DNA of 19,113 bases from the NCBI GenBank assembly GCA_947588775.1, contig CANPZQ010000026.1, positions 1 through 19,113 on the forward strand. The letters are read 5' to 3'. Made by a program: the position numbers and the translations under genes. The notes beneath the pieces were generated by a model, which saw only the letters and a program-made list of their open reading frames with translations, did not search any database and was not told the origin of the DNA. How positions within the stretch are numbered: position 1 is the first letter of the stretch; every line of letters starts with the position of its first letter. The stretch comes from an uncultured Clostridia bacterium (lineage in GTDB: Bacteria; Bacillota; Clostridia; Oscillospirales; Ruminococcaceae). Below are positions 7,721-16,480 of the stretch, one piece after another.

Positions 7721-8386
7721 ATGAAAAAAACAAAACTGCCCTCCAAAAAAACGCTTAACCTCGTTGTAAAGGTTAAAACCCTCGCCCACCCGACAAGGCT
7801 TATACCGATACTTCTGCTTATTTTCCTCGGCGTCGGAATATTCACCGAATTTGCGGTTATCCGCCGCCTTGAAAAGGTAAGACAGGCGGAGGCCGAGCTT
7901 GCCGAGATGAGGCGGAACCTCGAGATGATACAGTCCGCCTACGCCGACTACGACGAGGTAGAAGCCGAATACAACCGCTATACCTACGACAACTACGACC
8001 GCACGCTCTTCGACCGGCTCGACGTTCTGGCACTTCTGGAAAGACAGCTCTTCCCGGTATGCACCGTCCAGAGCCTCAATATCAGCGGGCAAACCATATC
8101 GATGACGGTTCAGGGGCCGACCCTTGAACAGATGTCGGATATTCTGACTTCGCTAAGAAACGACCCGATGGTTGACGGCGTGTATATGTCCTCCTATACC
8201 GACAACAGCGAAAGCTCGGGCGGGAGCGGAAGCTCGACGGCCGTTTTAACCATCACCCTCGCCGACGCGACGGTTTACGCTCAGCAGATGGCGGAGGCCG
8301 AGGCGGCCGCAAATGCCGCCGAAAACCCCGACGACGGAGCCGAAGAAGCCCCGGACGCTTTGACCGAGAACGGAGGCGGTGAATAA
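7721..8386 (+). CDS. pilN: PilN-like pilus assembly protein
   Basis: This single-pass membrane protein has 221 residues. A short basic N-terminal cytoplasmic tail (1-26) includes LNLVVKVK, the region that PilM normally grips. A transmembrane helix lies at about 27-48, a charged coiled coil at about 48-80 and a small alpha/beta domain at about 95-185. The C-terminus is an acidic Ala/Glu-rich tail (188-221). An upstream in-frame TTG at 7679 would overlap pilM, but the ATG at 7721 has an AAGGGGG SD (7706-7712) and is the better start. Sequence similarity to PilN is weak by eye; the assignment rests mainly on topology and on the gene order pilM-N-O. Confidence 0.8.
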   Translation: MKKTKLPSKKTLNLVVKVKTLAHPTRLIPILLLIFLGVGIFTEFAVIRRLEKVRQAEAELAEMRRNLEMIQSAYADYDEVEAEYNRYTYDNYDRTLFDRLDVLALLERQLFPVCTVQSLNISGQTISMTVQGPTLEQMSDILTSLRNDPMVDGVYMSSYTDNSESSGGSGSSTAVLTITLADATVYAQQMAEAEAAANAAENPDDGAEEAPDALTENGGGE

Positions 8387-8387
8387 A

Positions 8388-8933
8388 ATGCTAATGCACA
8401 GCTTTACAAAGCGGGAAAAGATAGTTATCTTCGTTCTCGCAATCGCGCTTGTAATCGGGTTTTACTTCATCGTTATCCACTATCCCGTAAAGACGAGGCT
8501 CGAGGAAATCGCCATCGAAAAGACCGAGGTCGAGGACGAAACGACCATCTCGATGGCGGTTCTGGAAAATTATAAGAAAATGAAAGACGAGCTCGAGGAA
8601 ATCCTCGCGATGCCGGAGGATAAGCTGACGTTTATGCCGGAATTCGACAACGTCGAAACGCTCACGCTCTATTTCAACACCGTTTTCGCGGGAACCGCGC
8701 CGAACCTCTCGTTTTCGAGCGCGTCGATTGACGGAAACATCGCCTCGCGGACGATAAGCTTCAATTTCACCGCGGGAAGCTATCAGGAGGCAAAAAACAT
8801 TCTCACGCTGCTGACGGGCTCGGGGTTCAGGTGCCTTATGCAGAACGTGACGATTTCCCCGACCGAGGGCGACGTTGCGCATAACGAGCTCAGGGTTTCG
8901 GGAAACATAGTATTTTATGAGCTTGTAAAATAA
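8388..8933 (+). CDS. pilO: PilO-like pilus assembly protein
   Basis: This 181-residue bitopic protein has a short cytoplasmic N-terminus, a transmembrane helix at about 11-31, a coiled coil at about 35-73 and a C-terminal ferredoxin-like alpha/beta domain (about 85-181). This layout is typical of PilO, which forms a heterodimer with PilN. The ATG at 8388 is chosen because GGAGG (8372-8376) lies 11 nt upstream. A GTG at 8379, overlapping the pilN stop, would add three residues but leaves only 2 nt to the SD. Identity is supported mostly by context and topology. Confidence 0.8.
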   Translation: MLMHSFTKREKIVIFVLAIALVIGFYFIVIHYPVKTRLEEIAIEKTEVEDETTISMAVLENYKKMKDELEEILAMPEDKLTFMPEFDNVETLTLYFNTVFAGTAPNLSFSSASIDGNIASRTISFNFTAGSYQEAKNILTLLTGSGFRCLMQNVTISPTEGDVAHNELRVSGNIVFYELVK

Positions 8934-8955
8934 CATTTCAGAAAGGGTAACCGCT

Positions 8956-11900
8956 ATGAAAATGTTCCGAAAAATTAGGGGGAAAAAGGGCTTTACGCTC
9001 GTCGAGATGCTTCTTGTCATCGCGATTCTGATGATTCTGATGGCGTTCGCCGTACCCGGTTTTTCCGCATATACGAAGCGCATCAAGCTCATGGAGCTTG
9101 ACGATTCGGCGCGCTCAATTTTCATGGCTGCGCAGAACCGCCTTGTTACCCTGAAGTCCGCGGGGGCGGATAGTTTTGAGTTTGAGGGGTCGAAAGAAAT
9201 CAAGGATACCGACGTCCCCGAAGAATACATGCCCCGCGACGAAGACGGCCGCGTTATCGAATTTACCGACACCGACGGCCACGACAAAATTTTATTAAGA
9301 TACATAACTTCTGACAACATTCGCAGCTTAGGCGACGGCAGCAGCATACTTAATCTAAGCTCGGGAAGCATCGACGGGCAGCTTGCGATTAACGATTTTG
9401 TCATTGAATACGACGCGCGCACCGGCTTTGTCTACGGCGTTTTCTACGCCGAGGAGGAAGGTGCGCTTGACCTTGATAATTTTTCCCCGAAGGATGCAGA
9501 GCGCGACTTTGAGAAACGCCTCAATGCCGGCGGAAACATCGGCTACTACGGCGGCGGCGAGGTTGAGCCATATTTTCCCGAGGATAAAACGCCCGAAATC
9601 GCGGCAGGCGGCTCGTCCTCGAAAGAGAAGCTGGCGCAGGAAGTTGTAAACGACACCGGAGAGCGGCAGTATTTCTATTTGACGATTACGGGGTATGATT
9701 ATCGGGCGTATAAAGATAAAACTTTCCAAAAAAAGGATGAATATAAGCATACGATAGCGATAATTCCCAAAGAAAGTAAATGCTACCTCGACCCATACAC
9801 GTCTTGTATCATTTGCCTTGATTCGATTGCGCCGGGCAAAAGCGCAGACACTACCGGTGAAGCAAGCGACGGCTACGGGTGGACTTTGCCCGCGTCCAAG
9901 AAAACTTCCGAAGGTTATAATCTTACCGATTATGTCATGGAACGTGATTTCAGGGGCTGGGTGTTTGAAAATTGCTTTAAGAAGAAAAATGAGAACGATC
10001 CGGCATGGAACAACGGCACCAACCCGCGTCTTGAAGAATTATATGAAGTCAGTGGCGACGGGTGGTTTGTGCACTACGACTCAGACATTACATTTGAAAC
10101 CAAGTATTCTTGGGATAGAAATAATTATAAGGGCAAGGTAAACGACGACTTCCAAAAGACAGACTATCCCGACACGGTTCACTATATTATTGAACCCGGA
10201 ACAGATATTGACATTGAATACGGATTTTACGACCCTGCAAATTACACCGTTTCCGGTGAACCCGTGCTAAGCACCGACGTAAACAGTTACTTTAGCAAAT
10301 TTTACAAGAATGAAGAGGGAAAGAATATAGTCGAGATTACCTCCGGCAGACATTTGCAGAATCTCGCATTATACACCTTAGACCAGCTTGTGGACGAAGC
10401 CTATATTATGGAAACTATAGACTTCAGTATTGACCACACCGGCAAGGAGGATTGTTACGATTATTGGAACTCCGCTGAAACGAACAAGGGAACCGAGAGG
10501 GCGCAGAACCTTTATGACTTTTTGCCGATTTATAACCAATTTGTGCAATCGTCAAAGGGCGTAACTATTCGCAAAGACCCGAATACTGCCGAGGACATAC
10601 AGATTAGATATATCCGCATTGATTCGACAACATCTAATGACGGAAAAGATTACACTATCGATACTTTTTTAGATGATAACTATAAATATATCGGATTCAT
10701 TACATCTATTAAAAACAGGGAAATATATGACCTGACGTTCTATTGCCCGGTTGTTAAAAGCAAGGGGCAGTACACAGGCGTCGTTTTCGGATTGGTAGAT
10801 TCAGGCAGTAAGTTCGGAAATATCACGGTTATCAACCCGATAGTCGAAGTGGTAGATGACGGGGAGAGCGATAAGGAACTCTATGTCGGCGGTATAGGCG
10901 GACAATGGAATCATGACCAAACTCCGTCCGGCAATAAGGTATATGTCGAAGAGGTCTACGATTATTTCGATAACTATCATTCCTACGAAGAAAGAAAAAC
11001 AACCCCGGAAAATATATTATGGGAGGACGGCCCGGAAAAAGACCCATATGCGCGCTTCTTCGTCAAGTGCAACGACCCCGACGGCTATGCGGGGGGACTT
11101 CTCGGCTCTGCGGAGGCTCCCGTAATGGGCGCGAGTGCCTCGGTGCACGTTGAAAGCAAAGGTTACGCCGGCGGCCTTGTCGGCAAGCTCAACTCCTCAG
11201 TCAATAATTCCTACGTCGCCGGACACACCCACAACGGCACCTTTATAGGCCGGAGAGAAATCGGCGGGGAGGATTATGTCCTCCAAAACATCTACGGCGA
11301 AAAAGCCGCCGGCGGTGTCGCGGGGTATGTTGTATATAACGGCGCAGTAGACGAAAAAAATAATCCGGTAGGCCATGGCTTAGTCAGCACTTATACCACA
11401 TGCTCCGTTGCAAGCGAAAGCCCCGAAAATGCCGATACATTCGCGGGCGATGGGCCATATTCCACAAGCAACAATTCCTACGCGCTCGGCTATGTGATTA
11501 GCGACGGCAAAATTGCGATTAAAAAAATTGACGATACGTCGGCAACGGGCGATGACCTTCTCGACAGAATGATTCACGGCCATCGCGCGGCGGCCGGGGT
11601 TCTTGCGTCAAATGCCAAATCTCCCGGTTCGACAATTCAGAATACTTCCTATGACGAATTTATTAAGGATAGTTATAAAAATTATCCTTACAAAGGATAT
11701 GACGGTAATCAGACCGAGCACCTCGGCGACTGGCCGTGCGGCGCGCCGATTGTCGGTATGTTCTATTGGGAAAAATTGGACGACGGCAAGGTCAATTACC
11801 ATGCCATCTATTACAACGGCGAAGCCGGAAAAACAAACGAAGAAATTGTCAAAGAGCATCCCGAGCTTTCGGACTATTATGCCCTCAACACCCTTGACAG

Positions 11901-14900
11901 CGACGCCGAAACCGTCGTCACCGACTTCGGCTACGGGTACTTCTATACCGACGCGGCGGGCGTTGGCGGCAGCCTGATGGACGGCGTGGGGGAGAACTGC
12001 GACGCCGAAATCATCAGCGAGATTATTAAACCGCTTACGCAAAGCGTCGGTACGGCGGTCAATGTCGTTTGCAAAAAAACGAGCGGCACAAACACCGTCC
12101 ACGGCGCGCGCGTGCTGCCGTTCACATGCGGCGAAAGCACGGTGAAATTCTGCTACAGCCCCGACTATTACGGGCTGGAATACGTCGCCGAAAGCGAAAA
12201 TCTCGGCAAGGACGGCACGCCCTACCATGTGCGCAGCGCGAAGCAGTTTGACAACATCAGAAACGCGCTCTCGGGCGTTTTCGCGGTCGACAAGAACGTC
12301 ACGCTCGGTACCGCTGAAGCCGGATTCAAGCCTATCGGAAGCCTTTCTGGGTATTTCACCGGGAAGGTTGACGGGAAGATTCCGGGCACTGAAAACAAAT
12401 GTAAGATAACAATCAAAAACATTGATTTTACGGAGCAAGTCGGAATTGGTTTGTTTGGGGTAACTCGCGGAGCAACGTTGACAAATTTGGACGTTAAGGT
12501 AGCAACTGATGAAAATGTTTATATTTATGTAAGTAATAAGGCTGTTACAGCGGGTGTAGGAACCATTACAGGCATAGCAATAGGCGGCGAAATTTCAGGG
12601 TGTACGGCTGAAAATTATTTCATGGGCATAGGAGGAAATAATCAAGATGTCGCTGCCGGAGGAATTGTAGGGTACAGCAGCGCGAAAATTAACAGCTGTT
12701 CGTTTAATGGAGGAATCAGGTTCTCTGAAGAAGCTTTGGCTGAAAAGGGACGCCTTTATGCTATCGGTGGAATAGCAGGTTCGGCAAGCGGAAATATTAC
12801 AGATTGCTATACAAACCTTTGCTCTAGCTTCACTGAAAGTAACGAAGAGAATTCTAAAGAGGACGGCTCTTTTGTGTTTGCAGGTGGCGTTGTTGGAAAC
12901 AATGTAGATTATATTGGCCAAACCGTTTTGAATGTTGATAAGTGTGTTTCGGAATCGTGCTTAGTCAGAGGAACATCGACGACTAAGAAATTTCAGAAGA
13001 ATGTTGGTTGGAGTAAAACAGAAGAGGAAGAAGTAAGAACCGTTAATGTTTTCAAAAACGCGCTTATTCACCCCATTGCCCCTGATGAGCTTACAATTAC
13101 CTCGGATAAATCTCTATTCTATAATGATGGCAATTACACGGATACTCGTACTTGGTGGGAAAGATTTATCGACTGGATTAAGTGGCTTTTCGGTGACAGC
13201 CAAAATAATAGCGTAAAGGAAATAAATTTGAAAACCGGCACAGGCGTTGACAAAGACCAAAATCTTACAGTTACTATTACGAATTGTAAGTTTTCGCAGG
13301 GTTGGGCGGATTATGATTCACAGATTATAGGCAATAGTTTTAAAGGCATTGACAGGGACACTTGGCTGTTAGAAGCGGAAAGAAAAGAACAACCGGCCGG
13401 AGTAGTTTCCGATGTGGGAACTTCCCTCAACGATGTATATACCGTTCCGCCGGTTTCAACCATTCCTTACGCAACCTACACCAAAAAAGCCCCCACCGTC
13501 GGTATTTACAGCCTCTATGAAAAATCCTCGAATACCGGCTCGGAGATTGTCGCGAAGGCGTTTACAACGTCCGAGGCGAACCGCACACTCGACCTCTCCG
13601 GCGACGTTTCGAGCGGCGACTGCGACAAGCTCGGTCGGTACGGAATCATCACAGACCTCGGCAGAATCGATGATCCCGACCTGATAATCACTGTCGACGG
13701 CAATAGAATCAACCTCCCCGGGCAGGTTTATACCGTCGAATCGGTCAACCCGGCCTTGGAGGAAAACGCTAAACAGTATTACGATTTCTCGGCTTATATT
13801 ATCGACGCGACGGAGCCGCATGATAAAGTTACTATAACTTATAAAATGTCCGAAACCCTCACCGTTACACTTCTCGAAGTGAAAATACCCGACTTTAAGC
13901 GCGCGCCTTACTTCGGCGTGTATTCCGAGAAAAAAGACGGCTATAATAAAGTTTTCAGCGGGGAATATATCAGCTCCTACGAGCCTTCCGCGAAAACCGA
14001 AACGGTTACCACCGAAAAGACCGAAACCATCTCCGCGGGCGTGATGGTGGAGCATTCCGTCGCCGCGCCGAGGACGCTTGACGAGCTTACGGTGACGGTG
14101 AACATTGTCGACGAAGAGAACAAGCCGATTTCCGACACGAGCCTCGCGATTTACGACGGCAAGACCCTTTCCGCGAGCGACTTTGCGCCGGCGCAGACCG
14201 GATACAGCTATACGGCCTATGGCAAGAAGTTCGACTACTACGAGCTAAAGCCCGAAATTTTCAACGCGATTCCCGAGGGCGCGACGGTAACGCTGACCGC
14301 CAAGCCGACAAGGTTCGACGGCCCCGAGCTTAAGACGACCTTCACGAAGCCCATCAAGCGGCCGGTCCTCGGCGTGTTTGCGGAGTATAAGGTTTGGAGC
14401 AGTGAGAAAGAGGAACGCTACAAGATGCCGGTCGCAGCCGCGAAAGTTGTTGAAGGCGAAAATAAAGTTGAGGTATTTGACGATTTAGAACAATATATTC
14501 AGACCGATAAAGAATTTGTCGGCTTCGGCGTTATGGTTCAGAACGGCTTCGACCTCGACAAGCTTACGGTTACGCTGAAATATGACAGCGACAGGGTAGA
14601 AACGATTAAGATTGATAATTCCTACTCCGATTCCAACGAAGCGTCGCTCGCGAGAAAAGACCAGTGGAACACCACAAAGAAATATAGTAATCAGCCTTGC
14701 AATGCATATCTGATTCCCAACAAGCTGCTTGAAAATGTTAAGGGAATCGAGTTAAGTTATCAATGCACCGCTAAGGTTGCGCAAACGGTTTCGGCGGACT
14801 TCAAAAAGGAGCTTAAGTCGGAAACGATTGGGCATACGCACTCCGCGCCGGAGAATGCATGGCACAGCGACGAAACATCTCACTGGTATGAGTGCGACGA

Positions 14901-15753
14901 CGAAAACTGCCCCGATGGTAAGGGTACAAAATTTGACATCGCTAACCATGAGTTCGGAGAATGGGTCGTTACGGTTGAGCCGGAAGAGCACAAGACGGGC
15001 TTGAAAGTTTGCGTATGTGAAATTTGCGGGCGCGAGAAAACCGAGGAAATTCCGGAGCACAAGCACGAGGTGGGCGATACTTGGGAAACCGACGAAAATA
15101 ACCACTGGAAAGTTTGCAAAGATGAAAATTGCCCGCTTGGTAAGGGATATAGGGTTGCCGAAGAGCCGCATAGTTGGGTAATAGCCTCGAACGGCAATAC
15201 TACAGAAAAACACGCAGTGCAATGCACAGTGTGCAAAATGAATAGTCAACTGCCGCATACATGGGACGAAGGCAAAAAATCCGATGACGGCAAGTATATG
15301 ATTTATGCATGTACGTTCGAGGGCTGCAATGCCACAAAGGAGGAATTGATTCCCGGCAATATTGACAGCGGTGCGAAGTATGGAGGCGTGGGCGCATTTA
15401 TACTTGTTTGCGACTGGAGCGATGTAATTATGGAACATCAATGGGTGTATGCCAAGATGATTGACGGAACCATTGTTGGTGATAGGCCGCATAAACGAAT
15501 AAAAACCGGTGTTTTAATTGCTGATGATGTCGCCTATAATGCAATCGAATGTTACAATGTTGTTGACCCAAGTAATCCGGTTAAGCTAACCTTAGAAGAG
15601 CTTACAAGAAGCCCTGAAAAAATCCAAAATGCGGAATTATTTGAGGGTTATAAGCTTTATACATTTGAAGAAATTACTAACATGTATCATTATTCTATAG
15701 AAATTAGGTATAATGGTGAAACGGTACAAACTGTCAATCCATCTGATTTTTAG
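8956..15753 (+). CDS. Giant prepilin-like modular surface protein (putative T4P tip adhesin)
   Basis: This protein of 2265 residues carries a class III prepilin signal: a basic leader to G12, cleavage before F13, Glu at +5 (E17) and a hydrophobic helix to about residue 35. Ordinary pilins have 100-250 residues, so this is roughly ten times larger. Two GLUG-like beta-helix blocks lie at about 455-850 and 1085-1350 (GYAGGLLG 710, GYAGGLVG 736, AAGGVAGY 784, GGIVGYSS around 1236). A Trp-rich amphipathic segment is at 1400-1412. Three tandem domains of about 140-150 residues start near 1512, 1650 and 1802. A Cys/His-rich repeat region spans about 1960-2135. There is no LPxTG motif or C-terminal membrane anchor, so attachment is expected through the pilin helix. 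The SD AGAAAGGG precedes the ATG. Together with the three minor pseudopilins that follow it probably sits at the pilus tip and binds host, plant fibre or mucin ligands; the ligand is unknown. Confidence 0.85.
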   Translation: MKMFRKIRGKKGFTLVEMLLVIAILMILMAFAVPGFSAYTKRIKLMELDDSARSIFMAAQNRLVTLKSAGADSFEFEGSKEIKDTDVPEEYMPRDEDGRVIEFTDTDGHDKILLRYITSDNIRSLGDGSSILNLSSGSIDGQLAINDFVIEYDARTGFVYGVFYAEEEGALDLDNFSPKDAERDFEKRLNAGGNIGYYGGGEVEPYFPEDKTPEIAAGGSSSKEKLAQEVVNDTGERQYFYLTITGYDYRAYKDKTFQKKDEYKHTIAIIPKESKCYLDPYTSCIICLDSIAPGKSADTTGEASDGYGWTLPASKKTSEGYNLTDYVMERDFRGWVFENCFKKKNENDPAWNNGTNPRLEELYEVSGDGWFVHYDSDITFETKYSWDRNNYKGKVNDDFQKTDYPDTVHYIIEPGTDIDIEYGFYDPANYTVSGEPVLSTDVNSYFSKFYKNEEGKNIVEITSGRHLQNLALYTLDQLVDEAYIMETIDFSIDHTGKEDCYDYWNSAETNKGTERAQNLYDFLPIYNQFVQSSKGVTIRKDPNTAEDIQIRYIRIDSTTSNDGKDYTIDTFLDDNYKYIGFITSIKNREIYDLTFYCPVVKSKGQYTGVVFGLVDSGSKFGNITVINPIVEVVDDGESDKELYVGGIGGQWNHDQTPSGNKVYVEEVYDYFDNYHSYEERKTTPENILWEDGPEKDPYARFFVKCNDPDGYAGGLLGSAEAPVMGASASVHVESKGYAGGLVGKLNSSVNNSYVAGHTHNGTFIGRREIGGEDYVLQNIYGEKAAGGVAGYVVYNGAVDEKNNPVGHGLVSTYTTCSVASESPENADTFAGDGPYSTSNNSYALGYVISDGKIAIKKIDDTSATGDDLLDRMIHGHRAAAGVLASNAKSPGSTIQNTSYDEFIKDSYKNYPYKGYDGNQTEHLGDWPCGAPIVGMFYWEKLDDGKVNYHAIYYNGEAGKTNEEIVKEHPELSDYYALNTLDSDAETVVTDFGYGYFYTDAAGVGGSLMDGVGENCDAEIISEIIKPLTQSVGTAVNVVCKKTSGTNTVHGARVLPFTCGESTVKFCYSPDYYGLEYVAESENLGKDGTPYHVRSAKQFDNIRNALSGVFAVDKNVTLGTAEAGFKPIGSLSGYFTGKVDGKIPGTENKCKITIKNIDFTEQVGIGLFGVTRGATLTNLDVKVATDENVYIYVSNKAVTAGVGTITGIAIGGEISGCTAENYFMGIGGNNQDVAAGGIVGYSSAKINSCSFNGGIRFSEEALAEKGRLYAIGGIAGSASGNITDCYTNLCSSFTESNEENSKEDGSFVFAGGVVGNNVDYIGQTVLNVDKCVSESCLVRGTSTTKKFQKNVGWSKTEEEEVRTVNVFKNALIHPIAPDELTITSDKSLFYNDGNYTDTRTWWERFIDWIKWLFGDSQNNSVKEINLKTGTGVDKDQNLTVTITNCKFSQGWADYDSQIIGNSFKGIDRDTWLLEAERKEQPAGVVSDVGTSLNDVYTVPPVSTIPYATYTKKAPTVGIYSLYEKSSNTGSEIVAKAFTTSEANRTLDLSGDVSSGDCDKLGRYGIITDLGRIDDPDLIITVDGNRINLPGQVYTVESVNPALEENAKQYYDFSAYIIDATEPHDKVTITYKMSETLTVTLLEVKIPDFKRAPYFGVYSEKKDGYNKVFSGEYISSYEPSAKTETVTTEKTETISAGVMVEHSVAAPRTLDELTVTVNIVDEENKPISDTSLAIYDGKTLSASDFAPAQTGYSYTAYGKKFDYYELKPEIFNAIPEGATVTLTAKPTRFDGPELKTTFTKPIKRPVLGVFAEYKVWSSEKEERYKMPVAAAKVVEGENKVEVFDDLEQYIQTDKEFVGFGVMVQNGFDLDKLTVTLKYDSDRVETIKIDNSYSDSNEASLARKDQWNTTKKYSNQPCNAYLIPNKLLENVKGIELSYQCTAKVAQTVSADFKKELKSETIGHTHSAPENAWHSDETSHWYECDDENCPDGKGTKFDIANHEFGEWVVTVEPEEHKTGLKVCVCEICGREKTEEIPEHKHEVGDTWETDENNHWKVCKDENCPLGKGYRVAEEPHSWVIASNGNTTEKHAVQCTVCKMNSQLPHTWDEGKKSDDGKYMIYACTFEGCNATKEELIPGNIDSGAKYGGVGAFILVCDWSDVIMEHQWVYAKMIDGTIVGDRPHKRIKTGVLIADDVAYNAIECYNVVDPSNPVKLTLEELTRSPEKIQNAELFEGYKLYTFEEITNMYHYSIEIRYNGETVQTVNPSDF

Positions 15754-15788
15754 CAGCTAACTAATTAACCCGAAAGGAGCCTCGCGGA

Positions 15789-16478
15789 ATGCTTCATGAA
15801 ATTAAACAAAAACTCACGGGCAGGAGCGGGGTTTCGCTTGTGCTGGCGATGTTTTTGCTGCTGGTTTGCTCGTTTGCAGGCGCGGCCGCGCTTACCGCTG
15901 CCGCCGCCAACGCCGGGCGTTTCTCCAAACGCGCCGAATATCAGCAGCAATACCTCGCAGTCGCCTCCGCCGCCCGCCTTATTACCGACTCGTTCGACGA
16001 GGCAAGCGGCAAGGTTACGGCGAAGTTCACCTTTGCGGGCGATGGAAATAAGCCGGGTGAATCATTTAGTTACGAATCAGTTGAAAACCCGCCGAGCACC
16101 CAATTTTGTTCTGCAATTTGGGAGGAGCTGAAGGTATCCGTTCGCAGCGTGGTATATAAACAGCTTAAAGAAAAAAGCGACTGGAAAACCGCCAAATTTG
16201 ATGATGTTACCGCACCCGCCGACAAGGATTTGGAGATGACGGTCGAAGGCAGCGAAGCGTTCAAGCCCGTTAAGGTGACTATGCATTTTAATTTCGGCGA
16301 CGTTCCGATGGCAATTTTTACGATGTCCTGCGGCGACTATTCGCTTGAGGTGCTTGAGCGGATTAAGGTTACGGAAGATACAACCGGTGGCTACTCAAGC
16401 ACAGAAAAACATTATAAGGTTGAATTTTCTCATGATGCAATCACGGCGGGTGAGATGGACAAGAAGAGCGGGGAGTAA
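15789..16478 (+). CDS. GspK/PilX-like minor pseudopilin lacking Glu+5
   Basis: This 229-residue protein has a basic leader to G14, a predicted mature start at V15 (GVSLVLAMFL), a hydrophobic helix to about residue 40 and a soluble domain. The +5 position is Leu, not Glu. Lack of Glu+5 is the hallmark of GspK-type tip pseudopilins, which start the filament. SD GAAAGGAG lies 9 nt before the ATG. It is followed by two further pseudopilins with normal Glu+5. GspK often has a large inserted alpha domain, which is not evident here. The family call is from the N-terminal signature and gene position; PilX is the T4P counterpart. Confidence 0.7.
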   Translation: MLHEIKQKLTGRSGVSLVLAMFLLLVCSFAGAAALTAAAANAGRFSKRAEYQQQYLAVASAARLITDSFDEASGKVTAKFTFAGDGNKPGESFSYESVENPPSTQFCSAIWEELKVSVRSVVYKQLKEKSDWKTAKFDDVTAPADKDLEMTVEGSEAFKPVKVTMHFNFGDVPMAIFTMSCGDYSLEVLERIKVTEDTTGGYSSTEKHYKVEFSHDAITAGEMDKKSGE

Positions 16479-16480
16479 TT

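Noticed and set aside
7406..8092. A 228-codon minus-strand frame over pilM/pilN
   Set aside because: It is antisense to two supported genes and shows Arg-rich shadow composition without motifs.
251..8933. Type II secretion or competence (Com) pseudopilus operon instead of T4P
   Set aside because: PilT with the AIRNLIRE motif, the pilM-N-O set and two major pilins fit a T4P. No secretin or ComGC-type gene order is seen.
8391..9422. A 343-codon minus-strand frame over pilO and the giant prepilin start
   Set aside because: It is antisense to a PilO-like gene and a clear prepilin signal, and has no SD or family resemblance.
11608..12438. A 276-codon minus-strand frame within the giant gene
   Set aside because: It is a shadow of the intact 2265-codon frame, whose GLUG-like motifs cover the same bases.
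15789..16478. GspK-like gene as a non-pilin membrane protein
   Set aside because: Lack of Glu+5 raised doubt, but the basic leader ending in Gly, the long hydrophobic helix and position beside two normal pseudopilins fit the GspK exception.
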